This document shows, in pieces, positions 8,296 to 17,830 of a DNA stretch of 21,796 bases. Where the stretch lies: contig JAKSOY010000048.1 in assembly GCA_024405255.1 (NCBI GenBank), positions 1-21,796 of the forward strand, in the 5' to 3' direction. A program made the position numbers and the translations under genes. The first letter of the stretch is position 1, and the number at the start of each line of letters is the position of its first letter. The notes beneath the pieces are model-generated. The model ran no database searches. It saw nothing but the letters and a program-made list of their open reading frames with translations, and had not been told where the DNA came from. Source of the DNA: Kiritimatiellia bacterium. Its GTDB lineage: Bacteria > Verrucomicrobiota > Kiritimatiellia > RFP12 > UBA1067.

Positions 8296-8883
8296 TTACC
8301 AGTTCCAGTTGACAAACGGAAGCACGTACTTGGTCTCCCGCTCGCCGTTTTCCGGATTGACCGCGTTGCCATTGATGTTCACAAGGCCGATCTGGAGGAA
8401 ATTACCCGTGTACGCGCGGTTCCAGAGACCGAGCTGGAAACCGGAGAAGGACTCGGCGCGGTTCACGAGGCCCATCTCGAAGCCCGTAAAGTTCTTCGTC
8501 GATTCGTTCCACAGACCGATCTGGCAACCCGAACCCTCGCCGCCGATGTAGTTCCAGAAACCCAGCTGGAAACCCGTGTAGTCGTTTTCGACGTAGTTCG
8601 CGAAAGCGATCTGCGCGCCGCACGCGTCCGTGCCGATCAGATTCGCGCCGCCAAGCTGGAAACCGTTCATACGCTCGCGCACACGGCCCGCAATGCCCAA
8701 ATCGAAACCATTGAGATTCTGGCATTCACCGTAGAGGAGGTTGAGCCGCACGCCATCCAGCGAGGTCGTCGCAATCGGAATCTGACCCGGGTGCCACACG
8801 GAGAGCATCACATAGCCTTCCGTATTCGCCTGCAGCGACACAGCCGCCGCCAGAACCATCAGAGCCGTCAACAGTTTCTTCAT
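8296..8883 (-). CDS. Secreted surface-repeat protein with GFQLGxxN repeats, 195 aa
   Basis: The start at 8883 opens a clean signal peptide (MKKLLTALMVLAAAVSLQAN, cleavage after LQA), with AAGGG 8 nt upstream. The frame extends 20 codons further up but has no signal there. Residues 58-172 contain about eight short repeats of 14-18 residues around GF(Q/D/E)(L/M)Gxx(N), for example MNGFQLGGAN, TGFQLGFWN, GCQIGLWN, TGFEMGLVN, SGFQLGLWN and LQIGLVN. They alternate hydrophobic and small residues as in a beta-solenoid or a string of beta-hairpins. The chain ends in an aromatic strand (YVLPFVNWNW), compatible with outer-membrane insertion. The pattern resembles the LA_2272-type surface repeat proteins first named in Leptospira. 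That assignment is from memory of the motif and is moderate. Function is unknown. Confidence 0.8.
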   Translation of the reverse strand: MKKLLTALMVLAAAVSLQANTEGYVMLSVWHPGQIPIATTSLDGVRLNLLYGECQNLNGFDLGIAGRVRERMNGFQLGGANLIGTDACGAQIAFANYVENDYTGFQLGFWNYIGGEGSGCQIGLWNESTKNFTGFEMGLVNRAESFSGFQLGLWNRAYTGNFLQIGLVNINGNAVNPENGERETKYVLPFVNWNW

Positions 8884-8922
8884 TTTAGTGTCCCTTCTTT
8901 TTTGTGTTAAATGAGTCCTAGG

Positions 8923-8928
8923 ATTATA
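8923..8928 (-). promoter_or_regulatory. Probable -10 box for the surface-repeat gene (and glnS)
   Basis: TATAAT on the minus strand lies 39 nt before the ATG at 8883, in a 115-bp gap. The -35 region (TTCCCT at a 17-nt spacer) is poor, at 3 of 6. It is the only promoter-like site seen before glnS, so glnS may depend on it. Confidence 0.5.
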
Positions 8929-8998
8929 ATCTTCTCCAGGCAAAAAGGGAAGCGCGTTTTCACGTACCGCCCTTTTCGCCCTTCAGCAGCCGACAACC

Positions 8999-10843
8999 TT
9001 ACTCGTTGTCGTCGTCATCGTCGTCGTCGCCGCCCTGCGCGCTCAACGCGCCCATCACGCCGCCGATCGACTTCACTTCGTCGCCCGTCAGACGCAGCAG
9101 GAAGCGGATCGAACCGTCCGGACGATACCACGACGCACCCGCCAGCGCGCCGTTGGCCGCCGCCGGCGGCAACGCCGCCTGAAGCGCCTGGAGCTGCTGG
9201 GCCGTTTCCTTGTCGCCGAACTTCACGATCTGCGGCAGCACGACATCACGCGCAAACGCATACGGCGTGAAGTAGAACGCCGCACCCGGACGCGTCTTCG
9301 CCGCTTCCGGCACGGCCGCGAGGAACCGCGCCTCGCCCTTGCCGGACGCCAGCTTCACGCCCGGCGCCGCAAACACCGCGCGCTGTCCATTGCTCGCGAA
9401 CGAGATCTCGGACGACAGACCGCCCAGCACACCCGCGAGCGTCTTCTTGACCTGCGACACGTCCTTCATCTGCTTCGGATCCTTCGTCGCCCCCGTCTCC
9501 TTCGCGGCAAAGTCGATGATGGAACCCCAGTTGACCACGAACGTGTCGGGGTCCTTCTGCACGAGGAACTGCGAACCCGGCCACTGGCGCACCAGGGCCG
9601 CCGCGAGACGCGTGAGGAACTTCTTCGCCGCCGTCGTTTCCGTCGCCACCGTCGCCACCTGTCCGCCGCCCAGCACCGCCGGACGCTTCTGCGCATCGAA
9701 ACCAATCGCCATCGCGTCCCAGTCGGCCTTCTGCGGATAGGCGAACACGCCCACCGCCTCGTCGGCCGCCAGCACCACTTCCTTGATCAGCTCGACGTAC
9801 TTCTGAAGGTCCTTGTTCTTCTGGGCCTCGACGACCACGGCCTCTGCCAAACCCTGCAGCAGATCGTGCGTGAGCGCCTTCGTGCGCGCAAAACCTTCCT
9901 GATTCACGCAATCCCCCGCAAGCTTCGCCAGGCGATTGCAGGCGAGGAAGACGTTCGGTCCCATCGGCATGCTCTCAAGCGCCCCGGCCGGCAGCGCAAC
10001 ACCCGCTTCCGCAGCCTGCACGCCCGGCTTGCGACGCAGATTGCCCACGATCGAAATGCCGTTGTCATCGAGATCAAGCGCCAGAACACCGCCCGCAAAC
10101 GTGCTGAGCAGCGCCGACTGTTCCTGCCAACGTCCCTTCGAGAACGCCGCGAACTTGGCCGCGAGCGGTCCCTGATTCTCCTTGCCAAGCTTCAGCAATT
10201 CTTTCTGCTGCTGTTCCTGCACCTGCCGCAGGATCGTGACAATCGCCGTGAGTCCGGCCTCGCGCACGCCGAAACGAAGCAGATGCGACTGCTTGTTGGC
10301 CTTGGGCGCCGGACGCTTCGCGAAGTCATCCGCCGCACGCGCGGCCAATGCCGCCGTCGACGCGAACGCGCAGTACTTGCCGTCCGGCGTGAACTTCACC
10401 CAGCTCTCTTCCTTGCGCGTACCGCCCGGCGGCAAACGAATCGTACCATCCGCCGCCTTCTCGGCACCCGCGTGCTTCTTGAGGAACTCGGCTTCGCTGT
10501 CCGCGATCGGGTACAGCAGCGCCGCATCACCCTTGCCCTTGAGGGGTTCCTTCGCCGAGAAGTCGATCTTCTGGATCTCGTCCATCGCGATATAGAGCTG
10601 CAACCTCAACGGCAGCTCGCTGCGCAGACGACCGAAGTTCTGCATCAGCACCTGCTGCACACCGCCGAGCGCAATGGCCGGCAGCATCGGGTTGTTCAAT
10701 GCCGTTCCCAGCGCGGTCGCCATCGGCGTAAGTTCCGCAAAGGGCGCGAGCTCGGCGCTCGCCACAAGAGACTTCTTCGCCGGCGCGGCAAACAGGCCGG
10801 CCGCCGTGGCCGTCAAGGCCATCATCATCATCAGCTTCTTCAT
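8999..10843 (-). CDS. Secreted protein of unknown function with an Asp7 C-terminus, 614 aa
   Basis: The signal peptide is MKKLMMMMALTATAAGLFAAPAKK, cleaved near AA-P. AAGGAG sits 6 nt before the ATG, one of the best ribosome sites in the window. The mature part is alanine-rich, with two halves that each mix predicted beta strands (LRFGVREAG, VLALDLDDNGISIVGNL; SEISFASNGQRAVFAAPGV) and long helices (LRQVQEQQQKELLKLGK; QKNKDLQKYVELIKEVVLAADE). Near the end, FYFTPYAFARDVVLPQIVKFGD and SIRFLLRLTGDEVKSIGG are the most family-like stretches, but I do not recognise the family. The last residues are GGDDDDDDDNE. Its start is 35 nt after the rny stop, so it is probably the last gene of the purL operon. 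Confidence 0.8.
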   Translation of the reverse strand: MKKLMMMMALTATAAGLFAAPAKKSLVASAELAPFAELTPMATALGTALNNPMLPAIALGGVQQVLMQNFGRLRSELPLRLQLYIAMDEIQKIDFSAKEPLKGKGDAALLYPIADSEAEFLKKHAGAEKAADGTIRLPPGGTRKEESWVKFTPDGKYCAFASTAALAARAADDFAKRPAPKANKQSHLLRFGVREAGLTAIVTILRQVQEQQQKELLKLGKENQGPLAAKFAAFSKGRWQEQSALLSTFAGGVLALDLDDNGISIVGNLRRKPGVQAAEAGVALPAGALESMPMGPNVFLACNRLAKLAGDCVNQEGFARTKALTHDLLQGLAEAVVVEAQKNKDLQKYVELIKEVVLAADEAVGVFAYPQKADWDAMAIGFDAQKRPAVLGGGQVATVATETTAAKKFLTRLAAALVRQWPGSQFLVQKDPDTFVVNWGSIIDFAAKETGATKDPKQMKDVSQVKKTLAGVLGGLSSEISFASNGQRAVFAAPGVKLASGKGEARFLAAVPEAAKTRPGAAFYFTPYAFARDVVLPQIVKFGDKETAQQLQALQAALPPAAANGALAGASWYRPDGSIRFLLRLTGDEVKSIGGVMGALSAQGGDDDDDDDNE

Positions 10844-10878
10844 TTGTTTCTCCTTTTTTTTCTTCTTTTCTCGCCTAC

Positions 10879-12462
10879 TTACCTCGCGTACTCAACACAA
10901 CGCACTTCCCGTACGACCGTCACGCGAATCATCCCTGGAAACTTCAACTGTGTGGAAATGTCGCGGCAGATCTCGCCCGCCAGCTCCGCCGCCGCCTGGT
11001 CACCCACCACGGTCGGGTCCACCAGAATGCGCAAATCGCGTCCCGCCTGCACGGCGAACACGTTGCTGACACCCTCGTGGGCTTTCGCAATCTTTTCAAG
11101 ATTCTCCAACCGCTGGATGTAGTCGGACACCTTCTCCTGGCGCGCTCCCGGACGCGCCGACGAAATCGCATCCGCCGCCGCACACAAAACACCGTACACG
11201 CCGCCGTCCGTTCCCGCCTCGGCGTGATGCGCCGCCACAGCCGCGCAGACCTTCGGATCTTCCCCGTGCGCCAGCAGATACTCGGCCCCGAGCGCCGCAT
11301 GCGCCCCCTTCTTCTCGGCCGTGATCGCCTTGCCGATGTCGTGCAGGAATCCGACGCGCCGCGCAAGCCCCGCATCGAGTTTCATCTCCGCCGCCATCGT
11401 GCCGGCGAGAATCGCGACTTCCACCGAATGGCGCAGCACGTTCTGCGAGAACGAGGTGCGGAAACGCAGGGCGCCCATGAGACGCAGCACATCCGCCGGA
11501 ATGCCCGACACGCCCGCTTCGGCGGCCGCTTCCGAACCGCACTCTTCGTTCGCCTTTTCCACCGACACGCGCGCGGCTTCCACCGCATGTTCGATGGACG
11601 CCGGATGGATGCGTCCGTCGGCGATCAGCGACTCAAGCGCCTGACGCGCGATCGCACGCCGCTGCGGATCGAATGCGGACAGCACCACCGTATCCGGCGC
11701 ATCGTCCAAGAGCAGCGTCACGCCCGTGGCCGCCTCGAACGCACGCACATTGCGTCCGTCGCGTCCCACGATGCGTCCCTTCATCTCGATGTTCGGCATC
11801 AGCACGGCCGTCGTCGCCAATTCGTTGACATGCGCCACGGCGCACCGCTGCACGGCCTCGGCGATGATGCGCGCCGCGATCGCGTCGCCCTGTTCGCGCG
11901 CCGCCTCCTGGATGCGCCGGCTCAGAATCGCCGCATCGGCGCGCAATTCGGCATTCGCCCGCGTGAGGATGTCGCGCCGCGCCTCTTCGTGCGTCATCTT
12001 CGCCAGTTCCTGCAGACGCTTGTCGGCCGTGATCTGCTTCGCCGCCGCCGACTGCTCGGACGCCGCCAAAGCCGCCGCGCGGTCATTGAGCGTCTTTTCC
12101 CGCGTGTCGAGCGTCGTCGCCTTCTGATCAAGCTTTTCCTCGCGCTGCGTTTGGCGGTCTTCAATCGCCTGCAGCTCGTCGCGGCGCTTCTTCGTGGACA
12201 CCTCGAACTCTTCACGCGCCTTCACCACGGTCGCACGCGCCGTGATGTCCGCCTCTTTGAGCCGCGCCTTGATTTCGGACTCGGCCTCCTCTTCACGCAG
12301 ACGCATCTTCTTCTCAATGGACTCCGCCTGCCAGCGGCCCACCAGCCCGCGCAGCGCATAGCCGAGGAAAAGCCCGAGCAGCAGCAGCACCGCAATAATC
12401 AGCAGTGCCACGCCATCCGACAGACCATCCCACGTACTACTTGTCAGCGCAAAGAAAAGCAT
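10879..12462 (-). CDS. rny: Ribonuclease Y, 527 aa
   Basis: RNase Y is a membrane-anchored endoribonuclease that initiates mRNA decay. Residues 17-37 are a transmembrane helix (VALLIIAVLLLLGLFLGYA). Residues 43-190 form a long charged coiled coil rich in E, K, R and A. The KH RNA-binding loop GRIVGRDGRN is at 229-238. The HD domain has His345 in NVLRHSVEVA and the metal-binding pair His374-Asp375 in HDIGK, followed by AAHHAEAG at 410-417. Length matches the family (about 520). The start follows the stop of the GHKL ATPase gene by 2 nt with AGG 7 nt upstream, so the two are translationally close. The coiled coil is more alanine-rich than in Firmicutes, as expected for this GC content. Confidence 0.96.
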   Translation of the reverse strand: MLFFALTSSTWDGLSDGVALLIIAVLLLLGLFLGYALRGLVGRWQAESIEKKMRLREEEAESEIKARLKEADITARATVVKAREEFEVSTKKRRDELQAIEDRQTQREEKLDQKATTLDTREKTLNDRAAALAASEQSAAAKQITADKRLQELAKMTHEEARRDILTRANAELRADAAILSRRIQEAAREQGDAIAARIIAEAVQRCAVAHVNELATTAVLMPNIEMKGRIVGRDGRNVRAFEAATGVTLLLDDAPDTVVLSAFDPQRRAIARQALESLIADGRIHPASIEHAVEAARVSVEKANEECGSEAAAEAGVSGIPADVLRLMGALRFRTSFSQNVLRHSVEVAILAGTMAAEMKLDAGLARRVGFLHDIGKAITAEKKGAHAALGAEYLLAHGEDPKVCAAVAAHHAEAGTDGGVYGVLCAAADAISSARPGARQEKVSDYIQRLENLEKIAKAHEGVSNVFAVQAGRDLRILVDPTVVGDQAAAELAGEICRDISTQLKFPGMIRVTVVREVRCVEYAR

Positions 12463-12464
12463 CG

Positions 12465-13607
12465 TTAGACCTCATTCCCTTTCTGGCTCCGCAGGAGCAG
12501 ATTGAAGAGATAGGTGCGCTCGGCACCCGTCAGCGAATCAAAACCTTCGAGGACCTGGCGCATCTCCGCGACCCCCTTGTCGAAGGCCGCACGCGCCGGC
12601 GAATTGTCATCCGCCTCGAACGGATAGCTCTTTTCGGCGATCCACTTGGACAGCCGTTCCAGCGCCGCCTTTTCGGCCCGCTGCCGGAAATGCTCCTTGA
12701 GGATCTGGCGCGTGGCGTCCAGCCACTGGCGCACTTCGGGATGGAGTTCGTCCATCACCAGCGCGTTCTCGGCCGCCAGTTCGCCGAATCGGGCGTCCAC
12801 GAGATAGGCCGTGTAGCTGAACGGCACGCCCAGGCGCACACCCGAGGGCCGCTCGTGCAGCGTGAATCCGTCGCGGCCGCAGAAGACGATGCGTCCCTTG
12901 CCAGGGAACTTCCGCCGCCACTCGATGACTTCAAGTTTCGCCTCGGCTCCGTTTTCAAGCTTCACCGTATAGTCGGTCGTCGCCTTTTCCACGACCACCG
13001 GCGACACCGGAATGCCGCAGAACCAGACGCGCACGCCTGGATACGCCTTGAGATAGAGCGCGAACTTCGCCGCCAGCGTCTGCACCGCAGGTCCCGGTAC
13101 CGTCAGCGAATCCGCCGTGGCGCGCACGCCCGTGATGAAGACTTCCGTTCCTGTCGCCGGACCCTTCTCGCCCGGTTCGATATGGAACACGCCCGGCTCG
13201 TTCGCATCGCCCGACAGACGATACGAGAGCAGGTCGTTTCCGCTCTTCATCGTCGTACGCCACTCCACGTGCGTGCCAAGCGCAAAAGCCTTGAAGCGTC
13301 CGCGCCCGTGGCGGCCGTGCAACCGGCGGTGGAACATCGCCGTCGTCGACCCCTCGGTGCTCTTCCAGCTGCCGCCGAGCGAACCAAAGGTGTCCTCCGC
13401 CTTCAACACATCAATGCCGGAACCGTCGTCCGTGACACGAATGGCGTCAATCCCGCCCAGTGCGTTCTGAATCAAATCGATCTTGACCTCGCGCGCATCC
13501 GCATCAAGTGCGTTCCACACGAGTTCTTCAAGAGCCGACAGAGGGGCCCCGCTTGCAAGCGAGGCCACATGATCCGCACGCGCCTGAACGTAGATGTCCT
13601 TTGTCAT
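12465..13607 (-). CDS. GHKL (Hsp90/MutL/MORC-type) ATP-binding protein, 380 aa
   Basis: The N-terminal 200 residues carry the GHKL ATPase motifs: Glu28-x3-Asn32 in ALEELVWNALDADA (general base and Mg ligand), DDGSGI at 60-65 (DxGxG), GGSWKS at 78-83 as part of the lid, and HGRHGRGRFKAF at 97-108 as the glycine-rich third box. A second alpha/beta section (about 205-320: VRVWFCGIPVSP, GRIVFCGRDGFTLHE, YTAYLVDARFGEL) resembles the transducer domain of GHL ATPases. A helical tail ends at 380, and no HNH, DNA-binding or histidine-kinase domain follows. Relatives of this type are often longer, so it may be a short form. The start overlaps the xseB stop (ATGA), with GGAG 5 nt upstream. Its position between xseB and rny hints at a nucleic-acid role; the function is not known. 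Confidence 0.88.
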   Translation of the reverse strand: MTKDIYVQARADHVASLASGAPLSALEELVWNALDADAREVKIDLIQNALGGIDAIRVTDDGSGIDVLKAEDTFGSLGGSWKSTEGSTTAMFHRRLHGRHGRGRFKAFALGTHVEWRTTMKSGNDLLSYRLSGDANEPGVFHIEPGEKGPATGTEVFITGVRATADSLTVPGPAVQTLAAKFALYLKAYPGVRVWFCGIPVSPVVVEKATTDYTVKLENGAEAKLEVIEWRRKFPGKGRIVFCGRDGFTLHERPSGVRLGVPFSYTAYLVDARFGELAAENALVMDELHPEVRQWLDATRQILKEHFRQRAEKAALERLSKWIAEKSYPFEADDNSPARAAFDKGVAEMRQVLEGFDSLTGAERTYLFNLLLRSQKGNEV

Positions 13608-13834
13608 AGAATCTCCAACGGTTCCACCTTGGGCGGTTCACTCGGAGCCGAAACCACCTTTTCGATGCGCTGGCGGATGGCGTCCAGCTCGGCCGTACAG
13701 AACGTCACGAGCGCACGCCCCTCTTCGAAACGCTTCATCATCTCGTCGAGCGACAGCGCGCCCGACTCCATCTCGCCGACAAGTGCTTCAAGCTTCCTCA
13801 GCGAGGTCTCGAAATCTCGTTTCGCTTCCGCCAT
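13604..13834 (-). CDS. xseB: Exodeoxyribonuclease VII small subunit, 76 aa
   Basis: The start at 13834 gives MAEAKRDFETSLRKLEALVGEMESGALSL..., the standard XseB opening (F-E-x-x-L-x-x-L-E-x-I-V-x-x-L-E-x-G-x-L-S-L-D-E). DEMMKRFEEGRALVTFC and a helical end follow. Length is in the usual range of 60-85. The small subunit binds the large catalytic subunit XseA and is needed for degradation of single-stranded DNA. No xseA is in the window. The frame extends 41 codons into purL, but that part is arginine-rich shadow. The gene starts 13 nt after the purL stop with AAGGGCGG between, and its TGA overlaps the ATG of the next gene. Confidence 0.93.
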   Translation of the reverse strand: MAEAKRDFETSLRKLEALVGEMESGALSLDEMMKRFEEGRALVTFCTAELDAIRQRIEKVVSAPSEPPKVEPLEIL

Positions 13835-13847
13835 GACGCACCGCCCT

Positions 13848-16800
13848 TCATCCCTGAGTCGCGAACGCGTACGCGTTGCGGAACATCCGCATCCACGGAC
13901 CCGCCTCGCCGTTGAAAAGACCGCCCTTGAACGACAGCTGGCTCGCGCGGAACCCACGCTCCGGATGCGGCATCATGATCGTCGCCCGACCGTCCGTCGT
14001 CGTGAACGAGGTCAGACCGCCCGCCGAACCGTTCGGATTCCACGGATAGCGCTCAGTCGCGCGGCCCTGGCCGTCGACATAGCGCAGCGCGGCCTTCGCC
14101 TTCGCACCGTTGACGCCCGCCGGGAACACCACACGGCCTTCGCCATGCGCCACCGCGATCGGCACGCGGCTGCCCGCCATGCCCTTGAAGAAGATGGACG
14201 GCGACTCGAGCACTTCGAGCGTGCAGAAGCGCGCTTCGAACTGTTCGGACGTGTTGCGCTGGAACGTCGGCCACGCCTCGGCCCCCGGAATGAGGTCCTT
14301 GAGCTGCGAGAGCATCTGGCAGCCGTTGCATACGCCGAGCGAGAACGTGTCCTTCCGATGGAAGAACGTCTTGAACATCGCCTTGAGCTTCTTGTTGAAG
14401 AGGATCGAACGCGCCCAGCCCGAACCCGCGCCCAGCACGTCGCCGTAGCTGAAGCCGCCGCACGCCACGAGGCCCTTGAAGTCCGCCAGGTCCACACGAC
14501 CCGCCAGCAGGTCCGTCATGTGCACGTCCACGCTCTCGAATCCCGCGAGCGCAAACGCCGCCGCCATTTCGATGTGCCCGTTCACGCCCTGCTCACGCAG
14601 AATCGCGATCCGCGGAGGACGGTGAGCAACACCTTTCACTTTACATTTTCCATTTTCAGTTTTACATTTGTCATCGGGATCGTAGGTGAGCTTGAAAGAA
14701 AGACCCGGATCCGTCTCGTCGAGGCCGTTGTCGTATTCCTCGCGCGCCGCCGTCGGATTGTCGCGCAGCGCCTGCATGCGGTAGGTCGTTTCGCTCCACG
14801 CACGACGCACGGCCGTAATGGTCGTGACGATCGCCCGGCGCGCACCCACCGTGAGTTCGAACGCACGGTCGTCCGTCGGCTCGCCGATCACCTGCACGTC
14901 GTCCGCGAGGCCCGCCTTCTTGAACACCGCCAGCACGGCGGCGAGATTTTCGTCCGCCACCTGCAGAACGGCACCCGGCTCTTCGCTGAAGAGCACGGCA
15001 AGCGCATCGCCCCCGGCGAGCGTGGCCTTCACACCGCGTCCGCCCGTGATCGCCATTTCGGCCAGCGTCACCGCCAGGCCGCCGTCGCTGCGGTCGTGAT
15101 AGGCGAGCGCCAGCTTCTTCGCCACGATCGTCTGCATCGCATTGAAGAACGCCTTCACGCTCGGCGCATCCGCATCCGCCGGCTCGTCGCCAAGCTGGTT
15201 GTAGACCTGCGCGAGGCAGGAGGCGCCAAGACGGTTCGCGCCGTGACCGAGATCGACGTACACGAGCTTCGACGCGACGCCCTTCTTCAGGTCCGGCGTC
15301 AGCGTGAGGGTCACGTCGTCCACCGGCGAGAAGCTCGAGATGACGAGCGAAAGCGGCGCCACCTGCTTGTGGTTCGCACCCTTCGAGTCCGTCCAGGTCG
15401 TATGCATCGAGCAGCTGTCCTTGCCGACCGGAATCGAAATGCCGAGCGCCGGACAGAAATTGAGGCCCGCTTCTTCCACGGTGTCATAGAGGTTGGCGTC
15501 TTCGCCCGGTTCGCCGCACGGCGCCATCCAGTTCGCCGAAAGGCGCACGTTCTTGATCGAACCGCAGTTGGCGGCCGCCAGGTTCGTGAGCGCCTCGGTG
15601 ATCGCGAGACGCGCCGAAACGGGACCGCTGATCAACGCGGACGGGCTGCGTTCGCCCGTCGCCATCGCCTGGCCGTTGAGCGTCTTGTAGCCCATCGTCG
15701 TCACCGCGCAGTCGGCCGCCGGCAGCTGGTACGGACCCACCATCTGGTCACGCGCCACCAACCCCGTCACCGAACGGTCCGTAATCGTGATGAGGAACGT
15801 CTTATCCGCGATCGTCGGCAGGTGGAGCAGACGGAAGAACGCGTCCTGCGGCGTCATGTCGCGCAGATTGAGCTTCTCGTGCGGAACCTCCACGCGCTTC
15901 ACGTTGCGCACCATGCGCGGCGGCTTGCCGAGCAGCACCTTGATGTCCATGTCGATCGGCGAATCGTGGAAATAGTCGTCCTCCAGCACGAGGCGCCCGT
16001 CGCCCGTCGCCTCGCCGATGAACGCCACCGGACAACGCTCGCGCGCGCAAAGCTCTTCGAAGAACGCCCGCGCATCGCGCTTGAGCGCAAGCACATAGCG
16101 CTCCTGCGCTTCGCAGCACCAGATTTCCATCGGGTTCATCGAGAACTCTTCGTTATGGACGAGACGCAGCTGGAACTTGCCGCCCGTCGCCTCCACGAGT
16201 TCCGGACACCCGTTCGAAAGACCGCCCGCGCCGATGTCGTGGATCGACAGCACCGGGTTCTTCTTGCCCATCGCCGCACAGGCGTTGATCACGCCCTGGC
16301 AGCGGCGCTGCATTTCCGCATTGCCGCGCTGCACGCTGTTGAAGTCGAGCGCTTCGTCGTTCGTGCCCGTCATCATGGACGACGCCGCACCGCCGCCGAG
16401 GCCGATGCGCATCGCCGGACCGCCGATCTGCACGATGTACGCGCCCTCCGGCACCGGCTTCTTGTCCACCTGGTCGCGCACGATCACGCCCTGGCCGCCC
16501 GCCAGCATGATCGGCTTGTGGTAGCCGCGGTAGAGTCCGGCGGCCTCGCCCTCATACGTGCGGAAGAAGCCCGTCAGCTGCGGCCGCCCGAATTCATTGC
16601 CGAACGCGGCGCCGCCGAGCGGCCCCTCCGTCATGATCGCCAACGGCGTCGCAAGACGCTTCGGGAACTCCGCATACACGCGCTCCCACGGCTGCGGGAA
16701 GCCCGGAATGTGCAGATCGCTCACCATGAAGCCGCAGATGCCGGCATGCGTACGCGAACCGCTGCCCGTGGCCGCCTCGTCGCGGATTTCACCGCCCACG

Positions 16801-17717
16801 CCCGTCGCGGCGCCCGGGAACGGCGAGATCGCGGTCGGGTGGTTGTGCGTTTCGACCTTCATCAGCTGGTCGAGCTGCACCTTCTTGAAGCCATACGCAT
16901 GCTCCGCCGAGGGGATGAACATCTCCGTCTCGTAGCCTTCGACCACGGACGAATTGTCCTTGTACGCGACGAGCGTGCCCTTGCCGTTCTTCTTGTGGGT
17001 GTTCTTGATCATCCCGAAGAGCGAATTCGGCATTTCCTTGCCGTCGATGATGAACTGCGCGCCGAAGATCTTATGGCGGCAGTGCTCGGAGTTCACCTGG
17101 CCGAACATCACGAGTTCCGTGTCGGTCGGGTTGCGTCCGGCGGACTTGAAGCTGTCCGCAAGATACTGCATCTCGGGTTCGCTGATCGCGAGGCCCAGCT
17201 CGAGGTTCGCCTCGCGAATGGCCTCCACGCCCTTCGTCAGCACGTCGAACGTGCGCCCGGGCTTCGGCGGCGGGCAGTCGAAGAGGTCCTCGAGCGTGTT
17301 GTACACGCCCTCGGTCATCTTGTCGTAAAGCGCCGCATACGCCTTCGGCGTCACAGCCGGCGTCACCACGAAACGAATGCCGCGCTCCACGCGGGCGATG
17401 CCCTTGAGACCGCAGTTGCGGAAAATGTCGGTGGCCTTGGAACTCCACGGCGAAATCGTGCCCTTGCGCGGCGTCACATAGAAACCGCCGGGCGGCAAAG
17501 CCGCTTCGGCCCCCGTCGCATTCAGCAGCGTCGACGCCTGCTCGAGCGTCGCCGCATCGGGGCCCTCATCCTCGGGCTGCAGGGCATACACCCAGCGAGC
17601 CTCGATCTGGGCCTGCGCGAGCGCCGGATCGAGGGCGCCCAGGGCGACACGAAGAGCATCAAGACGGAACTGCGAAAACGCGGCAGCTCCCGAAAGTAGA
17701 ATCGGTTTCATCATCAT
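13848..17717 (-). CDS. purL: Phosphoribosylformylglycinamidine synthase, large single-chain form, 1289 aa
   Basis: PurL converts FGAR, glutamine and ATP to FGAM in step four of purine synthesis. The chain has the PurS-like N-terminal domain, the two ATP-binding AIRS-like halves ([65 protein letters not shown]) and a C-terminal class I glutaminase. The glutaminase has GVCNGCQML with nucleophile Cys1130, and MPHPERGF with His1251 and Glu1253. Length is close to E. coli PurL (1295). Start: three ATGs in a row at 17717-17709, with AGGA about 5 nt upstream of the first. An odd lysine-rich stretch ([13 protein letters not shown], about residues 1017-1029) lies in the linker before the glutaminase and is encoded by very AT-rich DNA. 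The gene heads the operon with xseB, the GHKL ATPase and rny. Confidence 0.98.
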   Translation of the reverse strand: MMMKPILLSGAAAFSQFRLDALRVALGALDPALAQAQIEARWVYALQPEDEGPDAATLEQASTLLNATGAEAALPPGGFYVTPRKGTISPWSSKATDIFRNCGLKGIARVERGIRFVVTPAVTPKAYAALYDKMTEGVYNTLEDLFDCPPPKPGRTFDVLTKGVEAIREANLELGLAISEPEMQYLADSFKSAGRNPTDTELVMFGQVNSEHCRHKIFGAQFIIDGKEMPNSLFGMIKNTHKKNGKGTLVAYKDNSSVVEGYETEMFIPSAEHAYGFKKVQLDQLMKVETHNHPTAISPFPGAATGVGGEIRDEAATGSGSRTHAGICGFMVSDLHIPGFPQPWERVYAEFPKRLATPLAIMTEGPLGGAAFGNEFGRPQLTGFFRTYEGEAAGLYRGYHKPIMLAGGQGVIVRDQVDKKPVPEGAYIVQIGGPAMRIGLGGGAASSMMTGTNDEALDFNSVQRGNAEMQRRCQGVINACAAMGKKNPVLSIHDIGAGGLSNGCPELVEATGGKFQLRLVHNEEFSMNPMEIWCCEAQERYVLALKRDARAFFEELCARERCPVAFIGEATGDGRLVLEDDYFHDSPIDMDIKVLLGKPPRMVRNVKRVEVPHEKLNLRDMTPQDAFFRLLHLPTIADKTFLITITDRSVTGLVARDQMVGPYQLPAADCAVTTMGYKTLNGQAMATGERSPSALISGPVSARLAITEALTNLAAANCGSIKNVRLSANWMAPCGEPGEDANLYDTVEEAGLNFCPALGISIPVGKDSCSMHTTWTDSKGANHKQVAPLSLVISSFSPVDDVTLTLTPDLKKGVASKLVYVDLGHGANRLGASCLAQVYNQLGDEPADADAPSVKAFFNAMQTIVAKKLALAYHDRSDGGLAVTLAEMAITGGRGVKATLAGGDALAVLFSEEPGAVLQVADENLAAVLAVFKKAGLADDVQVIGEPTDDRAFELTVGARRAIVTTITAVRRAWSETTYRMQALRDNPTAAREEYDNGLDETDPGLSFKLTYDPDDKCKTENGKCKVKGVAHRPPRIAILREQGVNGHIEMAAAFALAGFESVDVHMTDLLAGRVDLADFKGLVACGGFSYGDVLGAGSGWARSILFNKKLKAMFKTFFHRKDTFSLGVCNGCQMLSQLKDLIPGAEAWPTFQRNTSEQFEARFCTLEVLESPSIFFKGMAGSRVPIAVAHGEGRVVFPAGVNGAKAKAALRYVDGQGRATERYPWNPNGSAGGLTSFTTTDGRATIMMPHPERGFRASQLSFKGGLFNGEAGPWMRMFRNAYAFATQG
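14631..14674. repeat. AT-rich micro-repeat inserted in frame in purL
   Basis: Bases 14631-14670 contain 11 G/C of 40, inside a gene where a 60-base sample has 40 of 60. The tract is built from near-copies of a TTTACATTTT / CCATTTTC unit. It encodes a Cys/Lys-rich linker without breaking the frame. The 12-mer CATTTTCCATTT from it (14644-14655) occurs again at 21478-21489. Confidence 0.6.
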
Positions 17718-17746
17718 TGGAGTCCTATTGGAAAGTAACTCCGCAA

Positions 17747-17752
17747 ATTATA
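17747..17752 (-). promoter_or_regulatory. purL: -10 box of the purL operon
   Basis: A perfect TATAAT on the minus strand ends 29 nt before the first purL ATG. This predicts a start near 17740 and a 5' UTR of roughly 20 nt with AGGA as ribosome site. The -35 match is poor (TCTTCA at 17 nt, 3 of 6), so an activator or a relaxed -35 may apply. No purine riboswitch-like fold is evident. Confidence 0.6.
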
Positions 17753-17830
17753 CCATAAATTTCCCCTTTTGAAGAGGTGCGAAATTGATTTATCGAAGAT
17801 TCCAAAACGATGGCGAAGTGGGTGGAGGGG

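Noticed and set aside
13835..13957. N-terminal extension of xseB by 41 codons
   Set aside because: It is Arg/Cys-rich sequence inside purL. The XseB family begins at MAEAKRDFE.
12405..17699. A 1764-codon open frame on the plus strand opposite purL, xseB, the GHKL gene and the start of rny
   Set aside because: It is the mirror of GC-biased codons in well-identified genes. It crosses several gene boundaries and is full of Arg/His low-complexity sequence without domains.
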